From positions 1 through 46,136 of the forward strand of contig CAJWIX010000007.1 in the NCBI GenBank assembly GCA_913042175.1: DNA of 46,136 bases, read 5' to 3'. Positions 9,197 through 17,198 of the stretch are shown piece by piece. The stretch is from an uncultured Flavobacteriales bacterium. Lineage in GTDB: Bacteria > Bacteroidota > Bacteroidia > Flavobacteriales_D > Parvicellaceae. Position 1 is the stretch's first letter; each line of letters opens with the position of its first letter. The notes below the pieces were generated by a model, which worked only from the letters and a program-made list of their open reading frames with translations, was not told the DNA's origin and searched no databases. Made by a program: the position numbers and the translations under genes.

Positions 9197-10069
9197 TTAT
9201 TTAACTTCTACAACTAAATATTTACTATTCTTCCAAAATGCTTCAGCGTTAATAATGATTAATGAATCAATTATACCGTCTTTATTTTCAGAAAATCTAT
9301 AGGAATTTGCTGGATGAGAGGTCATTATTTTAGCGTTTTTACTTCCTACAATAATATAATTCAACAATAGCTTTGATTCATAGTTGAAATATGCTGTATT
9401 AAGATCATTGCTTAACTTTTTAGTCTTACCAATTCCAATAATGCCTCCCTCTTTAGTAAGAATATTATTTTTAAATAACTCCGATTTAGTTCCAATGACA
9501 TATCCTACTTTATTGAGCTCTTCTTCAAGAGAATTAATAACTGATATCTGTTCATTATAACGCTCAAACAAACTGGAATATGAATTATTTAATTGGCTAA
9601 TTTCTTCCTTTAAAAAATATACTTCTCTGTTTGTAGTAGCAATTTCTATATTTAATTCATTTATCTTTTTACTGAATATGTTGTTTTTATTTTCAGCAAT
9701 AGATAGGCTTTTATTTAATGATTCAATTAACCGTTCATTTTCTTTGATTTTAAAGGCCATATCTTCAATAGCTTTAACCACATCAAGTGAGTCAGCTAAT
9801 AAAAACTCTCTTGATTTTGCGCTATTAATGAATTTCCTATCCTGATTTATAGCATTTAGATTGTCCTTTATTTTTTGAATATATAATGCATATTCATTAT
9901 TCAATGAATCACTAAATAATACATCTTCCTCCAAAGCGTTTATAGTAATTTCTTTCTCTTTAATATCCGTTGATAGGCTATCAATAAGCATAGCATTTGC
10001 CTCTTCTTTTACTGAATCTTCAGCACAAGAATACATGAACAATAAAAAGGGAATAATTAATTTTTTCAT
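9197..10069 (-). CDS. Coiled-coil lipoprotein of unknown function
   Basis: A 290-residue protein with a lipoprotein signal: a basic start, a hydrophobic run and the lipobox-like FMYSC with Cys at residue 15, followed by acidic residues (AEDSVKEEA). Acidic residues just after the Cys can mark surface export in some Bacteroidota, but the match is loose. Residues of about 30-190 are Leu/Ile, Asn, Lys and Glu rich with heptad-like spacing, consistent with a long coiled coil. A globular tail of about 100 residues follows (VGYVIGTKSELFKNNILTKEGGIIGIGK). I do not recognise a named family. It is the last gene of the M28-bshB1 group (3 bases after bshB1) and converges on kdsA with no gap. Confidence 0.75.
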   Translation of the reverse strand: MKKLIIPFLLFMYSCAEDSVKEEANAMLIDSLSTDIKEKEITINALEEDVLFSDSLNNEYALYIQKIKDNLNAINQDRKFINSAKSREFLLADSLDVVKAIEDMAFKIKENERLIESLNKSLSIAENKNNIFSKKINELNIEIATTNREVYFLKEEISQLNNSYSSLFERYNEQISVINSLEEELNKVGYVIGTKSELFKNNILTKEGGIIGIGKTKKLSNDLNTAYFNYESKLLLNYIIVGSKNAKIMTSHPANSYRFSENKDGIIDSLIIINAEAFWKNSKYLVVEVK

Positions 10070-10072
10070 AGC

Positions 10073-10795
10073 TTATTTTAAATCTAATATATTATTTACA
10101 CCTAAAGCTCTTGACTTGGTAAATCCTTCTCCATATGTTGAGGAAATTGTTCTTCCCCATAAAATAGCTTTTGACTTTATTGATGATAAAAATTCTTTAG
10201 ATGAAATGGGTGTATCTGGTTCATCACTTTCAGGATTGTAAAATTGACTTTTAAAGCTGGTGATTGCTTTCATTTTATCTTCAAATTCTGATGATATATC
10301 AACTATAAAATCAGGATCAATCCATCTATCCTGAATGTAATGATAGACAGCGTTTGGACGAAATGCCGCTTGAGAATTACCCTGATGATTGGTTGTTATT
10401 TTAGCTAATCCTGCTGTAAAAGATGCTTTAATTACCAAGTTAGCTGCGCTACCATGGTCTGGATGTCTGTCCTTAATAGCATTACACAAAATAATTTTGG
10501 GTCTATGCTGTCTAATTATAGCAACTAATTTTAATATGGAATCATCATCGTCTCTAATAAACCCATCTTTTAATGCTAAATTTTCTCTGAACTCAGCTCC
10601 AATGATATCTTTTGAAATTTCAGCTTCTTTTAGTCTGGTCTCGACATCTCCCCTTGTTCCAAGTTCACCTAAAGTCAAGTCTAACAACCCAACTTTAAAA
10701 CCCATTTTTACATGCTTTATTAATGTTCCACCGGCACCAATCTCTATATCATCTGGATGTGCTCCAATGGCCAATATGTCTATTTCTGAAATCAT
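10073..10795 (-). CDS. bshB1: N-acetylglucosaminyl-malate deacetylase (bacillithiol synthesis)
   Basis: A 240-residue LmbE/PIG-L-type zinc deacetylase. AIGAHPDDIEIGAGG holds the HPDD zinc/catalytic motif (about residues 12-15) and DRHPDHG the third zinc ligand. LDLTLGELGTRG is typical of the BshB1 branch. The product would be the GlcN-malate precursor of the low-molecular-weight thiol bacillithiol, which many Bacteroidota make. The ATG overlaps the M28 peptidase stop by 4 bases, so translation is likely coupled. bshA and bshC are not in the window. Confidence 0.92.
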   Translation of the reverse strand: MISEIDILAIGAHPDDIEIGAGGTLIKHVKMGFKVGLLDLTLGELGTRGDVETRLKEAEISKDIIGAEFRENLALKDGFIRDDDDSILKLVAIIRQHRPKIILCNAIKDRHPDHGSAANLVIKASFTAGLAKITTNHQGNSQAAFRPNAVYHYIQDRWIDPDFIVDISSEFEDKMKAITSFKSQFYNPESDEPDTPISSKEFLSSIKSKAILWGRTISSTYGEGFTKSRALGVNNILDLK

Positions 10796-12180
10796 TGTTT
10801 AAAATTAGCTTTATTTGGGAATCCATATTTGTCAATCAAATAAACCATTGATGTAATGGCAGATGCACCAAGTTCTAATTCTCTTTTATTTACATTTTCA
10901 AATACATCAGTAGGTGCATGATGAAAATCAAAATATCGCTGTGAATCAGGAACTAATCCAACTAAACATGTTTTTCCATTCCTAAGAGGACCAATATCCA
11001 CTCCTCCATATCCTTTATAGAATAGATGTAATTGATATGGTTCAAATAAGGGTTCAAAGCCTTGTATAAACTTTAACTGCATAGGGGTGCCATCTATACT
11101 AAATCCTCTTGGACTAAAACCTCCCCTGTCTGATTCTAAAGCAAACAAATGATCTTCATTTTTATTCTTAACCATTTCTGCATAAGTAATTCCTCCTCTA
11201 TTTCCATTTTCTTCATTCATGTATAAAACACATCTTATTGTACGTTTTGGTTTAATATTCAATTTTTTAATGGACTCCAACACTTGAATACTTTGAATTA
11301 CACCAGCACCATCATCATGTGCTCCCTCTCCAATATCCCAGGAATCTAAATGCCCCCCTACTAATATAATTTCATCTGGAAAAGTACTTCCTCTTATTTC
11401 TGCAATAACATTATGAGAAATAGTGTCTGGCATTTGTTTACATGCTAACTCTATTGATAAATATTTAACTCTATTATCTTTTAGGGCATTGCTAAGCCTA
11501 TAGGCATCTTTAGAACTTATTGCTGCAGCCGGTATCTTTGGAATAGAGTCAATATAACTCATTGATCCAGTATGAGGATTGTGATCCATTTTGAGCGTCA
11601 TTGAACGTACAATTACTGCTTTTGCTCCATATCGACCAGCCCTCACAGCCCCATTATGTCTTTGATCAACACAACTTCCATATGCCATGAATGTACTAAT
11701 GTAAGTTGGATTCATAGGACGATTAAAAAAGACAATGTTTCCAGCAATATTTTTCTTACCCAATGAATCTAGTTCATTCCAGGAATTTATTTCGATTACT
11801 TTTCCTTTTATTGTACCATTTGTTCCAATTGACCCACCCAATGCTGTGCAATTTGTTTCTATGACATTTCCTTTTCTATCCTTCCATTTGACTTCCTCTA
11901 CCTCTCCTCTTACCCATTTTGGAACTTTAACAGGTTGCAAATAAACAGAATCTAAATTCATTGTGCTTAATAGGTCATACCCCCATTCTACTGCTTTTTG
12001 AGCTGAGGGGGAACCACTTAACCTATGCCCGACATCTTTACATAGTGACCTCAGGTTATCATGACATGTGGATTTTGTTAAACTAAAATTATAAATTTCA
12101 CGAAGAAGAATGGAGTCTTCTAATTGTGCAAAAAACGAAACTTTAATAAAAAAAAATGTAAGTAAAAGTTTAAATTTCAT
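10792..12180 (-). CDS. Secreted M28-family metallopeptidase (carboxypeptidase Q-like)
   Basis: The first in-frame ATG (12255) would run into the divergent redoxin gene. The ATG at 12180 instead begins a clean signal peptide (MKFKLLLTFFFIKVSFFAQ) and gives 462 residues, so I use it. A PA-like insert lies in the middle. The M28 zinc site is visible as VGGHLDSWDIGEGAHDDGAGV, MNEENGNRGG (catalytic Glu), ALESDRGGF and FDFHHAPTDVFENV, so all expected ligands are present. The family cleaves amino- or carboxy-terminal residues from peptides outside the cytoplasm. It is first in an operon with bshB1 and the coiled-coil lipoprotein. Confidence 0.92.
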   Translation of the reverse strand: MKFKLLLTFFFIKVSFFAQLEDSILLREIYNFSLTKSTCHDNLRSLCKDVGHRLSGSPSAQKAVEWGYDLLSTMNLDSVYLQPVKVPKWVRGEVEEVKWKDRKGNVIETNCTALGGSIGTNGTIKGKVIEINSWNELDSLGKKNIAGNIVFFNRPMNPTYISTFMAYGSCVDQRHNGAVRAGRYGAKAVIVRSMTLKMDHNPHTGSMSYIDSIPKIPAAAISSKDAYRLSNALKDNRVKYLSIELACKQMPDTISHNVIAEIRGSTFPDEIILVGGHLDSWDIGEGAHDDGAGVIQSIQVLESIKKLNIKPKRTIRCVLYMNEENGNRGGITYAEMVKNKNEDHLFALESDRGGFSPRGFSIDGTPMQLKFIQGFEPLFEPYQLHLFYKGYGGVDIGPLRNGKTCLVGLVPDSQRYFDFHHAPTDVFENVNKRELELGASAITSMVYLIDKYGFPNKANFKQ

Positions 12181-12207
12181 GCTAATCATTAATTCATATA
12201 TAATAGC

Positions 12208-12215
12208 TATTTTTG
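12208..12215 (+). promoter_or_regulatory. Possible -7 promoter element of redoxin gene
   Basis: TATTTTTG fits TAnnTTTG and lies 16 bases before the ATG at 12232, inside the 51-base divergent gap. No convincing TTG lies at the -33 position. Confidence 0.35.
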
Positions 12216-12231
12216 AATAAAAGTAATTAAA

Positions 12232-12786
12232 ATGGCTCGAACACCAACTACTCAAATACCATTAGGTTTTAAAGCTCCGGCTTTTAATTTACCTGATGTC
12301 ATTTCAAATAAACATGTAAAATTGAATGATATATCATGTGAAAATGGTCTTGTAGTTATGTTTATCTGTAATCATTGTCCATTTGTTGTACACGTTATTG
12401 AACAAATTGTTGAGCTTGCTAATGATTACCAAAATAAACATATTGGATTTGTAGCTATAAGCAGTAATGATATTATAAACTATCCTGATGATAGTCCTGA
12501 TAAAATGAAAGTGTTTGCTGAAAAGTATGCTTTTCCTTTTCCCTATTTATACGATGAATCACAAGAAGTTGCCAAAGCTTATGATGCCGCATGCACACCT
12601 GATTTTAGTGTTTTTAATGGTGATTTAACATGTATTTACAGAGGGCAGTTAGATGATGCAAGACCTGGTAATGAAGCACCATGTAATGGAAAAGATTTAC
12701 GTAAAGTCTTAGATTACCTTTTGGAAGAAAAAACATTAGATTTTGAACAAAAACCATCTCTTGGCTGCAACATCAAATGGAAATAA
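12232..12786 (+). CDS. Thioredoxin-like redoxin (AhpC/TSA, PRX-like1 type)
   Basis: A 184-residue cytoplasmic redoxin: the N-terminal PLGFKAPAFNLPDV is the usual AhpC/TSA opening, followed by VVMFICNHCPFVVH with a CxxC pair (C46, C49). CNHCPFV and the C-terminal PSLGCNIKWK are characteristic of the thioredoxin-family PRX-like1 group. YDESQEVAKAYDAACTPDFSVF carries the cis-Pro region (TPD). It probably acts as a thiol-disulfide oxidoreductase or peroxidase; the partner is unknown. The next gene overlaps its 3' end by up to 44 bases. Confidence 0.88.
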   Translation: MARTPTTQIPLGFKAPAFNLPDVISNKHVKLNDISCENGLVVMFICNHCPFVVHVIEQIVELANDYQNKHIGFVAISSNDIINYPDDSPDKMKVFAEKYAFPFPYLYDESQEVAKAYDAACTPDFSVFNGDLTCIYRGQLDDARPGNEAPCNGKDLRKVLDYLLEEKTLDFEQKPSLGCNIKWK

Positions 12787-13345
12787 AAATCAATTAAGAA
12801 AAGTATATCTTCAAAAAAGAAATACATTAAATGAGAATGATGTACTATCATTTTCAAAAAAAATTTGCCAAGAATTAATCCATAATTTTAATCTAAATGA
12901 TCTTAATGTTCATTTGTTTTATCCCATAAAAACTAAAAAAGAAGTTGACACATGGCCTATTCATCAAGCTATAGGTGGATCATGTAGATTATTTACTTCA
13001 GTTTACAACGATGGATTAAAGGAATGGGAATGTGTATCATTTGAAAGGAACACTCCATTTAAAGAAAAAAAATACCATGTACCAGTACCAGAATTTTATA
13101 AATCATCAAAATGGTCTCAAATAGACTTAATCTTAATTCCCCTTATTTGCTTTGATTTAGATGGAAATAGGGTTGGTTATGGAAAAGGTATTTATGATTC
13201 AATTTGTACTCAATTAAAAAAATCAACCATTAAAGTCGGATTATCATTTTTTAATCATAATGATGTTTTTATCGATAAAGAAAACCATGATATTGCTCTA
13301 GACTATTGTCAAACACCTTCTAAACTATATCAATTTAACTTTTAA
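12743..13345 (+). CDS. 5-formyltetrahydrofolate cyclo-ligase
   Basis: Converts 5-formyl-THF to 5,10-methenyl-THF with ATP. Family hallmarks are KNQLRKVYLQKRNTL near the N-terminus and DLILIPLICFDLDGNRVGYGKGIYDS, where GYGKG(I/Y)YD is the diagnostic phosphate-binding loop. No ATG precedes the conserved start: TTG at 12743 gives 200 residues and TTG at 12761 gives 194. Both lie inside the redoxin gene, so initiation probably depends on coupling. I list the longer form; the shorter is equally defensible. Confidence 0.88.
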   Translation: MNKNHLLAATSNGNKNQLRKVYLQKRNTLNENDVLSFSKKICQELIHNFNLNDLNVHLFYPIKTKKEVDTWPIHQAIGGSCRLFTSVYNDGLKEWECVSFERNTPFKEKKYHVPVPEFYKSSKWSQIDLILIPLICFDLDGNRVGYGKGIYDSICTQLKKSTIKVGLSFFNHNDVFIDKENHDIALDYCQTPSKLYQFNF

Positions 13346-13394
13346 TAAATAGTTATATTCCTTATTTTAGTAATAGAATTATGTTGTATTTAGG

Positions 13395-13991
13395 ATGATA
13401 AAACATACTTTTACTATATTATATTTATTTTTAACATTCTGTTTTTCAGATATTTACAGTATTTCACCTAAACCTGATGTTAATTTATCATATCACCTTG
13501 CTATTTCCATTAATCCTGGCGCGAATTCAAGTTATGTAAATTATGCTGTTGTTGGAGAGTCTGGAGGTAAGTTGGTTTATAGTAAATTCATATCACTAAA
13601 AGAATTTTTAAGAATAGCCAAGGGAATTCAATTTTCACCGGCAAATGAGGTTGGTAAAAACATGTTTAAAGATTTTTCCATAAAAGATTGTTTTTACAAA
13701 ATTGATTCTTTGGAATGTTTAAAAAAACCTGAGCCAAAGATATTTGACTTATGGGCGCTTAGATATAATAGAAACCCCTATTGCCCTCCAGATTGCTCTC
13801 CTGCTGATTATATGTTAGTGGATGGAATTGGTCAACATACATTAAGACCAAGTTGGCCGCAAATTCAAATTTTACAACAATATGGAATTGTTTATCTAAA
13901 TGACTTTTTCTATGGAGAAAAGCTATTTAAACTTATGGCTGATTTTCAGAAACCTGAATGGCGACAAATTTACCAAGATGCTGTGGAGTAA
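13395..13991 (+). CDS. Secreted protein of unknown function
   Basis: A 198-residue protein with a signal peptide at about 1-22 (MIKHTFTILYLFLTFCFSDI). The rest is soluble, with aromatic and proline-rich segments (NPYCPPDCSPADYMLVDG, LRPSWPQIQILQQYG) and four cysteines in the mature part, two in CPPDC. I do not recognise the family. It lies 49 bases after the cyclo-ligase and 38 bases before a thioesterase on the same strand, so co-transcription is possible. Confidence 0.7.
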   Translation: MIKHTFTILYLFLTFCFSDIYSISPKPDVNLSYHLAISINPGANSSYVNYAVVGESGGKLVYSKFISLKEFLRIAKGIQFSPANEVGKNMFKDFSIKDCFYKIDSLECLKKPEPKIFDLWALRYNRNPYCPPDCSPADYMLVDGIGQHTLRPSWPQIQILQQYGIVYLNDFFYGEKLFKLMADFQKPEWRQIYQDAVE

Positions 13992-14029
13992 TTGGATTTT
14001 CAATTTTTTTCTATTTCTTTAGATAAAAA

Positions 14030-14530
14030 ATGACCATGATAAATGCAGAGATAGTAAAGGGAATTCAAAAAAACAGCGTTTCATTTAAATTTAAAATATT
14101 TTTAATGCTTAAGCTTCCAATGGGTTTCCTATGCGGAATGCGAATAAGAAAATTAACAGAAGAAACATGTGTAGTAACTGTACCCTATAAATGGATAAAT
14201 AAAAACCCTTTTAAATCAACATTTTGGGCAGTTTTAGGTATGGCAGCAGAAATGAATGGAGCAGCGTTACTTTTACAGTATACTCAAGATCAGTCACCTT
14301 CCATTTCTACATATCCAGTTACATGTGAAGCTGAATTTGTAAAAAAAGCGACAGACATCACTACGTTTACTTGTAATGATGGGTTAATGGTGAAAGAAAA
14401 AGTAATGGAAGCCATGAAATCTGGAGAAGGAGTAACATTTGAAACAGTAATGAACGGACTTAATCAAAATGGAGAGCTCATTTGTAAATTCAAATTTCTC
14501 TGGTCCATAAAAAGGAGAAGTAAATCCTAA
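14030..14530 (+). CDS. DUF4442-type hotdog thioesterase-like protein
   Basis: A 166-residue protein. The pattern PYKWINKNPFKSTFWAVLGMAAEMNGAALLLQY fits the DUF4442 family, which is related to acyl-CoA thioesterases (hotdog fold). The central long helix after FKSTFWAV and the strand CEAEFVKKATDITTF agree with that fold. Substrate and reaction are unproven, and the HGG motif of the other thioesterase at 1394-1828 is absent. The start ATG is followed two codons later by another ATG; either could be used. Confidence 0.75.
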   Translation: MTMINAEIVKGIQKNSVSFKFKIFLMLKLPMGFLCGMRIRKLTEETCVVTVPYKWINKNPFKSTFWAVLGMAAEMNGAALLLQYTQDQSPSISTYPVTCEAEFVKKATDITTFTCNDGLMVKEKVMEAMKSGEGVTFETVMNGLNQNGELICKFKFLWSIKRRSKS

Positions 14531-14570
14531 TATATAATTTCTTTAAAATTTATTTTCTTAACTTTAATAG

Positions 14571-15296
14571 ATGTCAAACTTCACATCTCTTAAAGAAAAT
14601 TGGTTCAGCGATGGATGGATTGACTATGAGCTCAAAAAATATACTCTTCTCGCCTACTTAAAACATGTTGATGAATTCTTCCAGGATACTAAAGTTTATC
14701 CTTTTCTATCAGATTTAATAACACATTACAACAATCTTGTGCTTTATAAAACTAAAAAACAAGACTTTGAAAGCAGATTAAAAAAAGAGATTAAGGGAAT
14801 AGACTTAAAAAAAATGAAAATTTATTTTGAAAAAAATGAAATATCATCTAAAGCACTTGATGAAGTATTGAAGATTATTCAATTTGCCAAAAAAGAAATT
14901 AAAAAAAGCATTAATCAAGGAGAAGAAATATATGATCATTTATCTTCAAAAATGTCATTTGACACTGTAGGTTTAATCCCTTTTTATAATAAAGAAGGAT
15001 ATATAATCATTAGCAGAGATAATGATTGCATTTCACGTGTATATGAATATAATTACTCCATTATACAACATGAAAATGATATTTTCTATAATCTCAAAAC
15101 AAAAAAAATAGGTTTAGAATTTAACAACATCACTACCTCTCCTACGAGTATTAAATTAAACCTAATTAAGCATTTTAAAAATCTACCCAACCCTGCAACT
15201 TATCAGTTACATAGTTATTTAAATGTATCATTAGAACATTCTATTATCCCTATTGCAAAGAGATGGCTTCTTAAAGAAATAGCTACTGCAGCTTAA
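14571..15296 (+). CDS. Conserved-looking hypothetical protein
   Basis: A 241-residue soluble protein without signal peptide or membrane segment. Residues of about 75-130 are Lys/Glu-rich and likely helical (KKEIKGIDLKKMKIYFEKNE); the C-terminal half looks beta-rich, with GLIPFYNKEGYIIISRDND. I do not recognise a family or any catalytic motif. Its codon use and base composition look like its neighbours. A weak hairpin follows its stop. Confidence 0.65.
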   Translation: MSNFTSLKENWFSDGWIDYELKKYTLLAYLKHVDEFFQDTKVYPFLSDLITHYNNLVLYKTKKQDFESRLKKEIKGIDLKKMKIYFEKNEISSKALDEVLKIIQFAKKEIKKSINQGEEIYDHLSSKMSFDTVGLIPFYNKEGYIIISRDNDCISRVYEYNYSIIQHENDIFYNLKTKKIGLEFNNITTSPTSIKLNLIKHFKNLPNPATYQLHSYLNVSLEHSIIPIAKRWLLKEIATAA

Positions 15297-15320
15297 GAAT
15301 GAAGAGCATTCTACTTTTAA
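15296..15320 (+). terminator. Possible weak terminator
   Basis: AGAATG (15296-15301) pairs with CATTCT (15307-15312) around AAGAG, followed by ACTTTTAAT. The stem is only six pairs and starts at the last base of the stop codon, so this is tentative. The rest of the gap up to 15477 is AT-rich and shows nothing else. Confidence 0.3.
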
Positions 15321-15477
15321 TAATGGCACAAATTTTGGTTTACTTTAAGCATGTACTTCCATTTAAAATCAAAGAAATAGTAATATAAATTCATCAAAAT
15401 AGCTCATTATTTAACCCAAATTAATAGGTATGTATTTAAAAATTCACCTATGTAAACATGATTCTTTATATTTAAAT

Positions 15478-16464
15478 ATGAAATTGAAATCGCTTTTAAT
15501 ATCATTTCTAATTTTATTATCTCATAATTTATTTAGTGGTTGGGGGTTTTTTGCACATAAAAAAATAAATCGATTAGCTGTTTTTACTTTACCTGAGTCT
15601 GAGTTATTTCAATTTTATAAGTACCATATAGATTTTATTGGCGAACATGCTGTTGACCCTGATAAAAGAAGATATGCAGTTAAAGGTGAAGCAGAAAAGC
15701 ACTATATAGATATAGACCATTACATCAAAAATGGTGAAGATCCTTTTCTAATAATGCCAAAAAAATGGGGAGAAGCAGTAGAAAAATTTTCTGAAGACAC
15801 TTTAAAAAAATATGGTATTTCTCCTTGGAATATTCAAAATATGCTGAGTAAACTAACTAAAGCGTTTCAAAATAAAGACCTAGAACGTATCTTAAAGTAT
15901 TCTGCTGAATTAGGACATTACATTGGAGATGCTCATGTTCCGCTACATACTACAGAAAATTATAACGGACAGCTTACAGGGCAAAAAGGAATTCATGGCT
16001 TTTGGGAATCACGTGTTCCAGAACTTTTTTACGCTGAATATGACTTTATAACAGGTAAGGCAGCCTATATAGATTATCCCTTGTCAGACACTTGGAATTT
16101 TGTTGAACAAAGCTTTAGAGCAGTTGATTCAGTATTAAAATTTGAAAAACAATTAAGTGAAGAATGGTCAGATGATAAGAAATATGCTTATGAAAAAAGA
16201 GGTCAATTAACCATGAAGGTTTATAGCGCTGACTTTAGTAAAGAATATAGCAACCGACTTAACGGAATGCAAGAAAGGAGAATGAAGGCATCTATAAAAT
16301 CTATTGGTTCGTATTGGTATACAGCTTGGGTTAATGCTGGACAGCCTGATCTTTCAGGTATGTATGGTAAAGATCATGAGAAAAAAAGAATGAAGGAAAT
16401 TATGGATAAAGAAAACCCAATAACTGACAAAGATAAAGTACAAACAAGATTACATCAAAACTAA
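15478..16464 (+). CDS. Secreted S1/P1 nuclease or phospholipase C-like zinc hydrolase
   Basis: An upstream ATG (15430) would add 16 residues before the signal peptide, so I use the ATG at 15478 (328 residues; MKLKSLLISFLILLSHNLFS). Cleavage would leave a mature N-terminus near GWGFFAHKKIN. An N-terminal Trp and nearby His are zinc ligands in the S1/P1 nuclease and zinc phospholipase C fold. Further ligand motifs are HYIDIDHY, ELGHYIGDAHVPLHT and GIHGFWESRVPE. This supports a trinuclear-zinc hydrolase acting on nucleic acids or phospholipids outside the inner membrane. It converges on the DUF4294 gene with a 4-base gap. Confidence 0.85.
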   Translation: MKLKSLLISFLILLSHNLFSGWGFFAHKKINRLAVFTLPESELFQFYKYHIDFIGEHAVDPDKRRYAVKGEAEKHYIDIDHYIKNGEDPFLIMPKKWGEAVEKFSEDTLKKYGISPWNIQNMLSKLTKAFQNKDLERILKYSAELGHYIGDAHVPLHTTENYNGQLTGQKGIHGFWESRVPELFYAEYDFITGKAAYIDYPLSDTWNFVEQSFRAVDSVLKFEKQLSEEWSDDKKYAYEKRGQLTMKVYSADFSKEYSNRLNGMQERRMKASIKSIGSYWYTAWVNAGQPDLSGMYGKDHEKKRMKEIMDKENPITDKDKVQTRLHQN

Positions 16465-16468
16465 AGGA

Positions 16469-17110
16469 TTACTTTCTTGTTTTTCGTTTCTTTTTTTGCT
16501 CCATTGCCTTCTTAGCAGACTCTGTTAGCACTACTCTTTTAAAGTAATTCATTCTACCAGATTCAATCATATTAACTGCTTTTTCAATTAAATAATCTTC
16601 TCCCTCAGGGTCATAGTTTTTTTTTAAATTTTGCCCATTAACTAAACACAATGCTTGAAACCAAAAAGCATTACCTGATCCCCTATAAGTTTTAATAATA
16701 TCATATGCTGTCAAACCTGTGTTTCTGTAAATTAGCTTCATCAAATAACTACCCCTTGTTATTGACATTTGTTTTATTTCATCACCAAACTCGCTCTTAA
16801 GCATTTTATTTGCCTTTTTTAAGTACTTTTTCTTTGACCTATTGCTCTCCATCAGCTCTAGTGTGTCATTAAATGATTCAAACATATTAGAGGCAATCCT
16901 CGAATAGTCATATACACTTTTGACATAAAATTTTGTTCTATTCCATTTTTTTAAATACTCTTTATCTGATGTATTGACTTCATGATCTGGGAGAAATAAA
17001 TTTAGAAGCATGGTGTCTTTTGATTTAATATCTAATGTTTTGCTATTGTTTTGAGCAAAAGTTAAGATGCTAAAAAATGAAAATATGATATAAAAATTGA
17101 TTTTCATCAC
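16469..17110 (-). CDS. Secreted DUF4294-type protein
   Basis: A 213-residue protein with a signal peptide (about 1-19, ending FAQ). The region YDYSRIASNMFESFNDTLELM...KKYLKKANKMLKSEFGDEIKQM and the later GLTAYDIIKTYRGSGNAFWFQAL match my memory of DUF4294, a Bacteroidota-restricted secreted family of unknown function. The C-terminus is very basic (KKRKTRK). A second in-frame ATG is the next codon. It is divergent from the GWxTD gene. Confidence 0.8.
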   Translation of the reverse strand: MMKINFYIIFSFFSILTFAQNNSKTLDIKSKDTMLLNLFLPDHEVNTSDKEYLKKWNRTKFYVKSVYDYSRIASNMFESFNDTLELMESNRSKKKYLKKANKMLKSEFGDEIKQMSITRGSYLMKLIYRNTGLTAYDIIKTYRGSGNAFWFQALCLVNGQNLKKNYDPEGEDYLIEKAVNMIESGRMNYFKRVVLTESAKKAMEQKKKRKTRK

Positions 17111-17198
17111 TAAATTATAAAGACAAATATTATTCCTTTATTGTGTCAAATATTCTAAATTAATATATTTTAACTTTAATAAAATGTAGTTTTACAAA

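Noticed and set aside
12181-12255. N-terminal extension of the M28 peptidase to the ATG at 12255
   Set aside because: The extra 25 residues precede a perfect signal peptide and would overlap the divergent redoxin gene.
15430-15477. Earlier ATG for the zinc hydrolase
   Set aside because: It would put 16 polar residues ahead of the signal peptide; the ATG at 15478 gives a normal exported protein.
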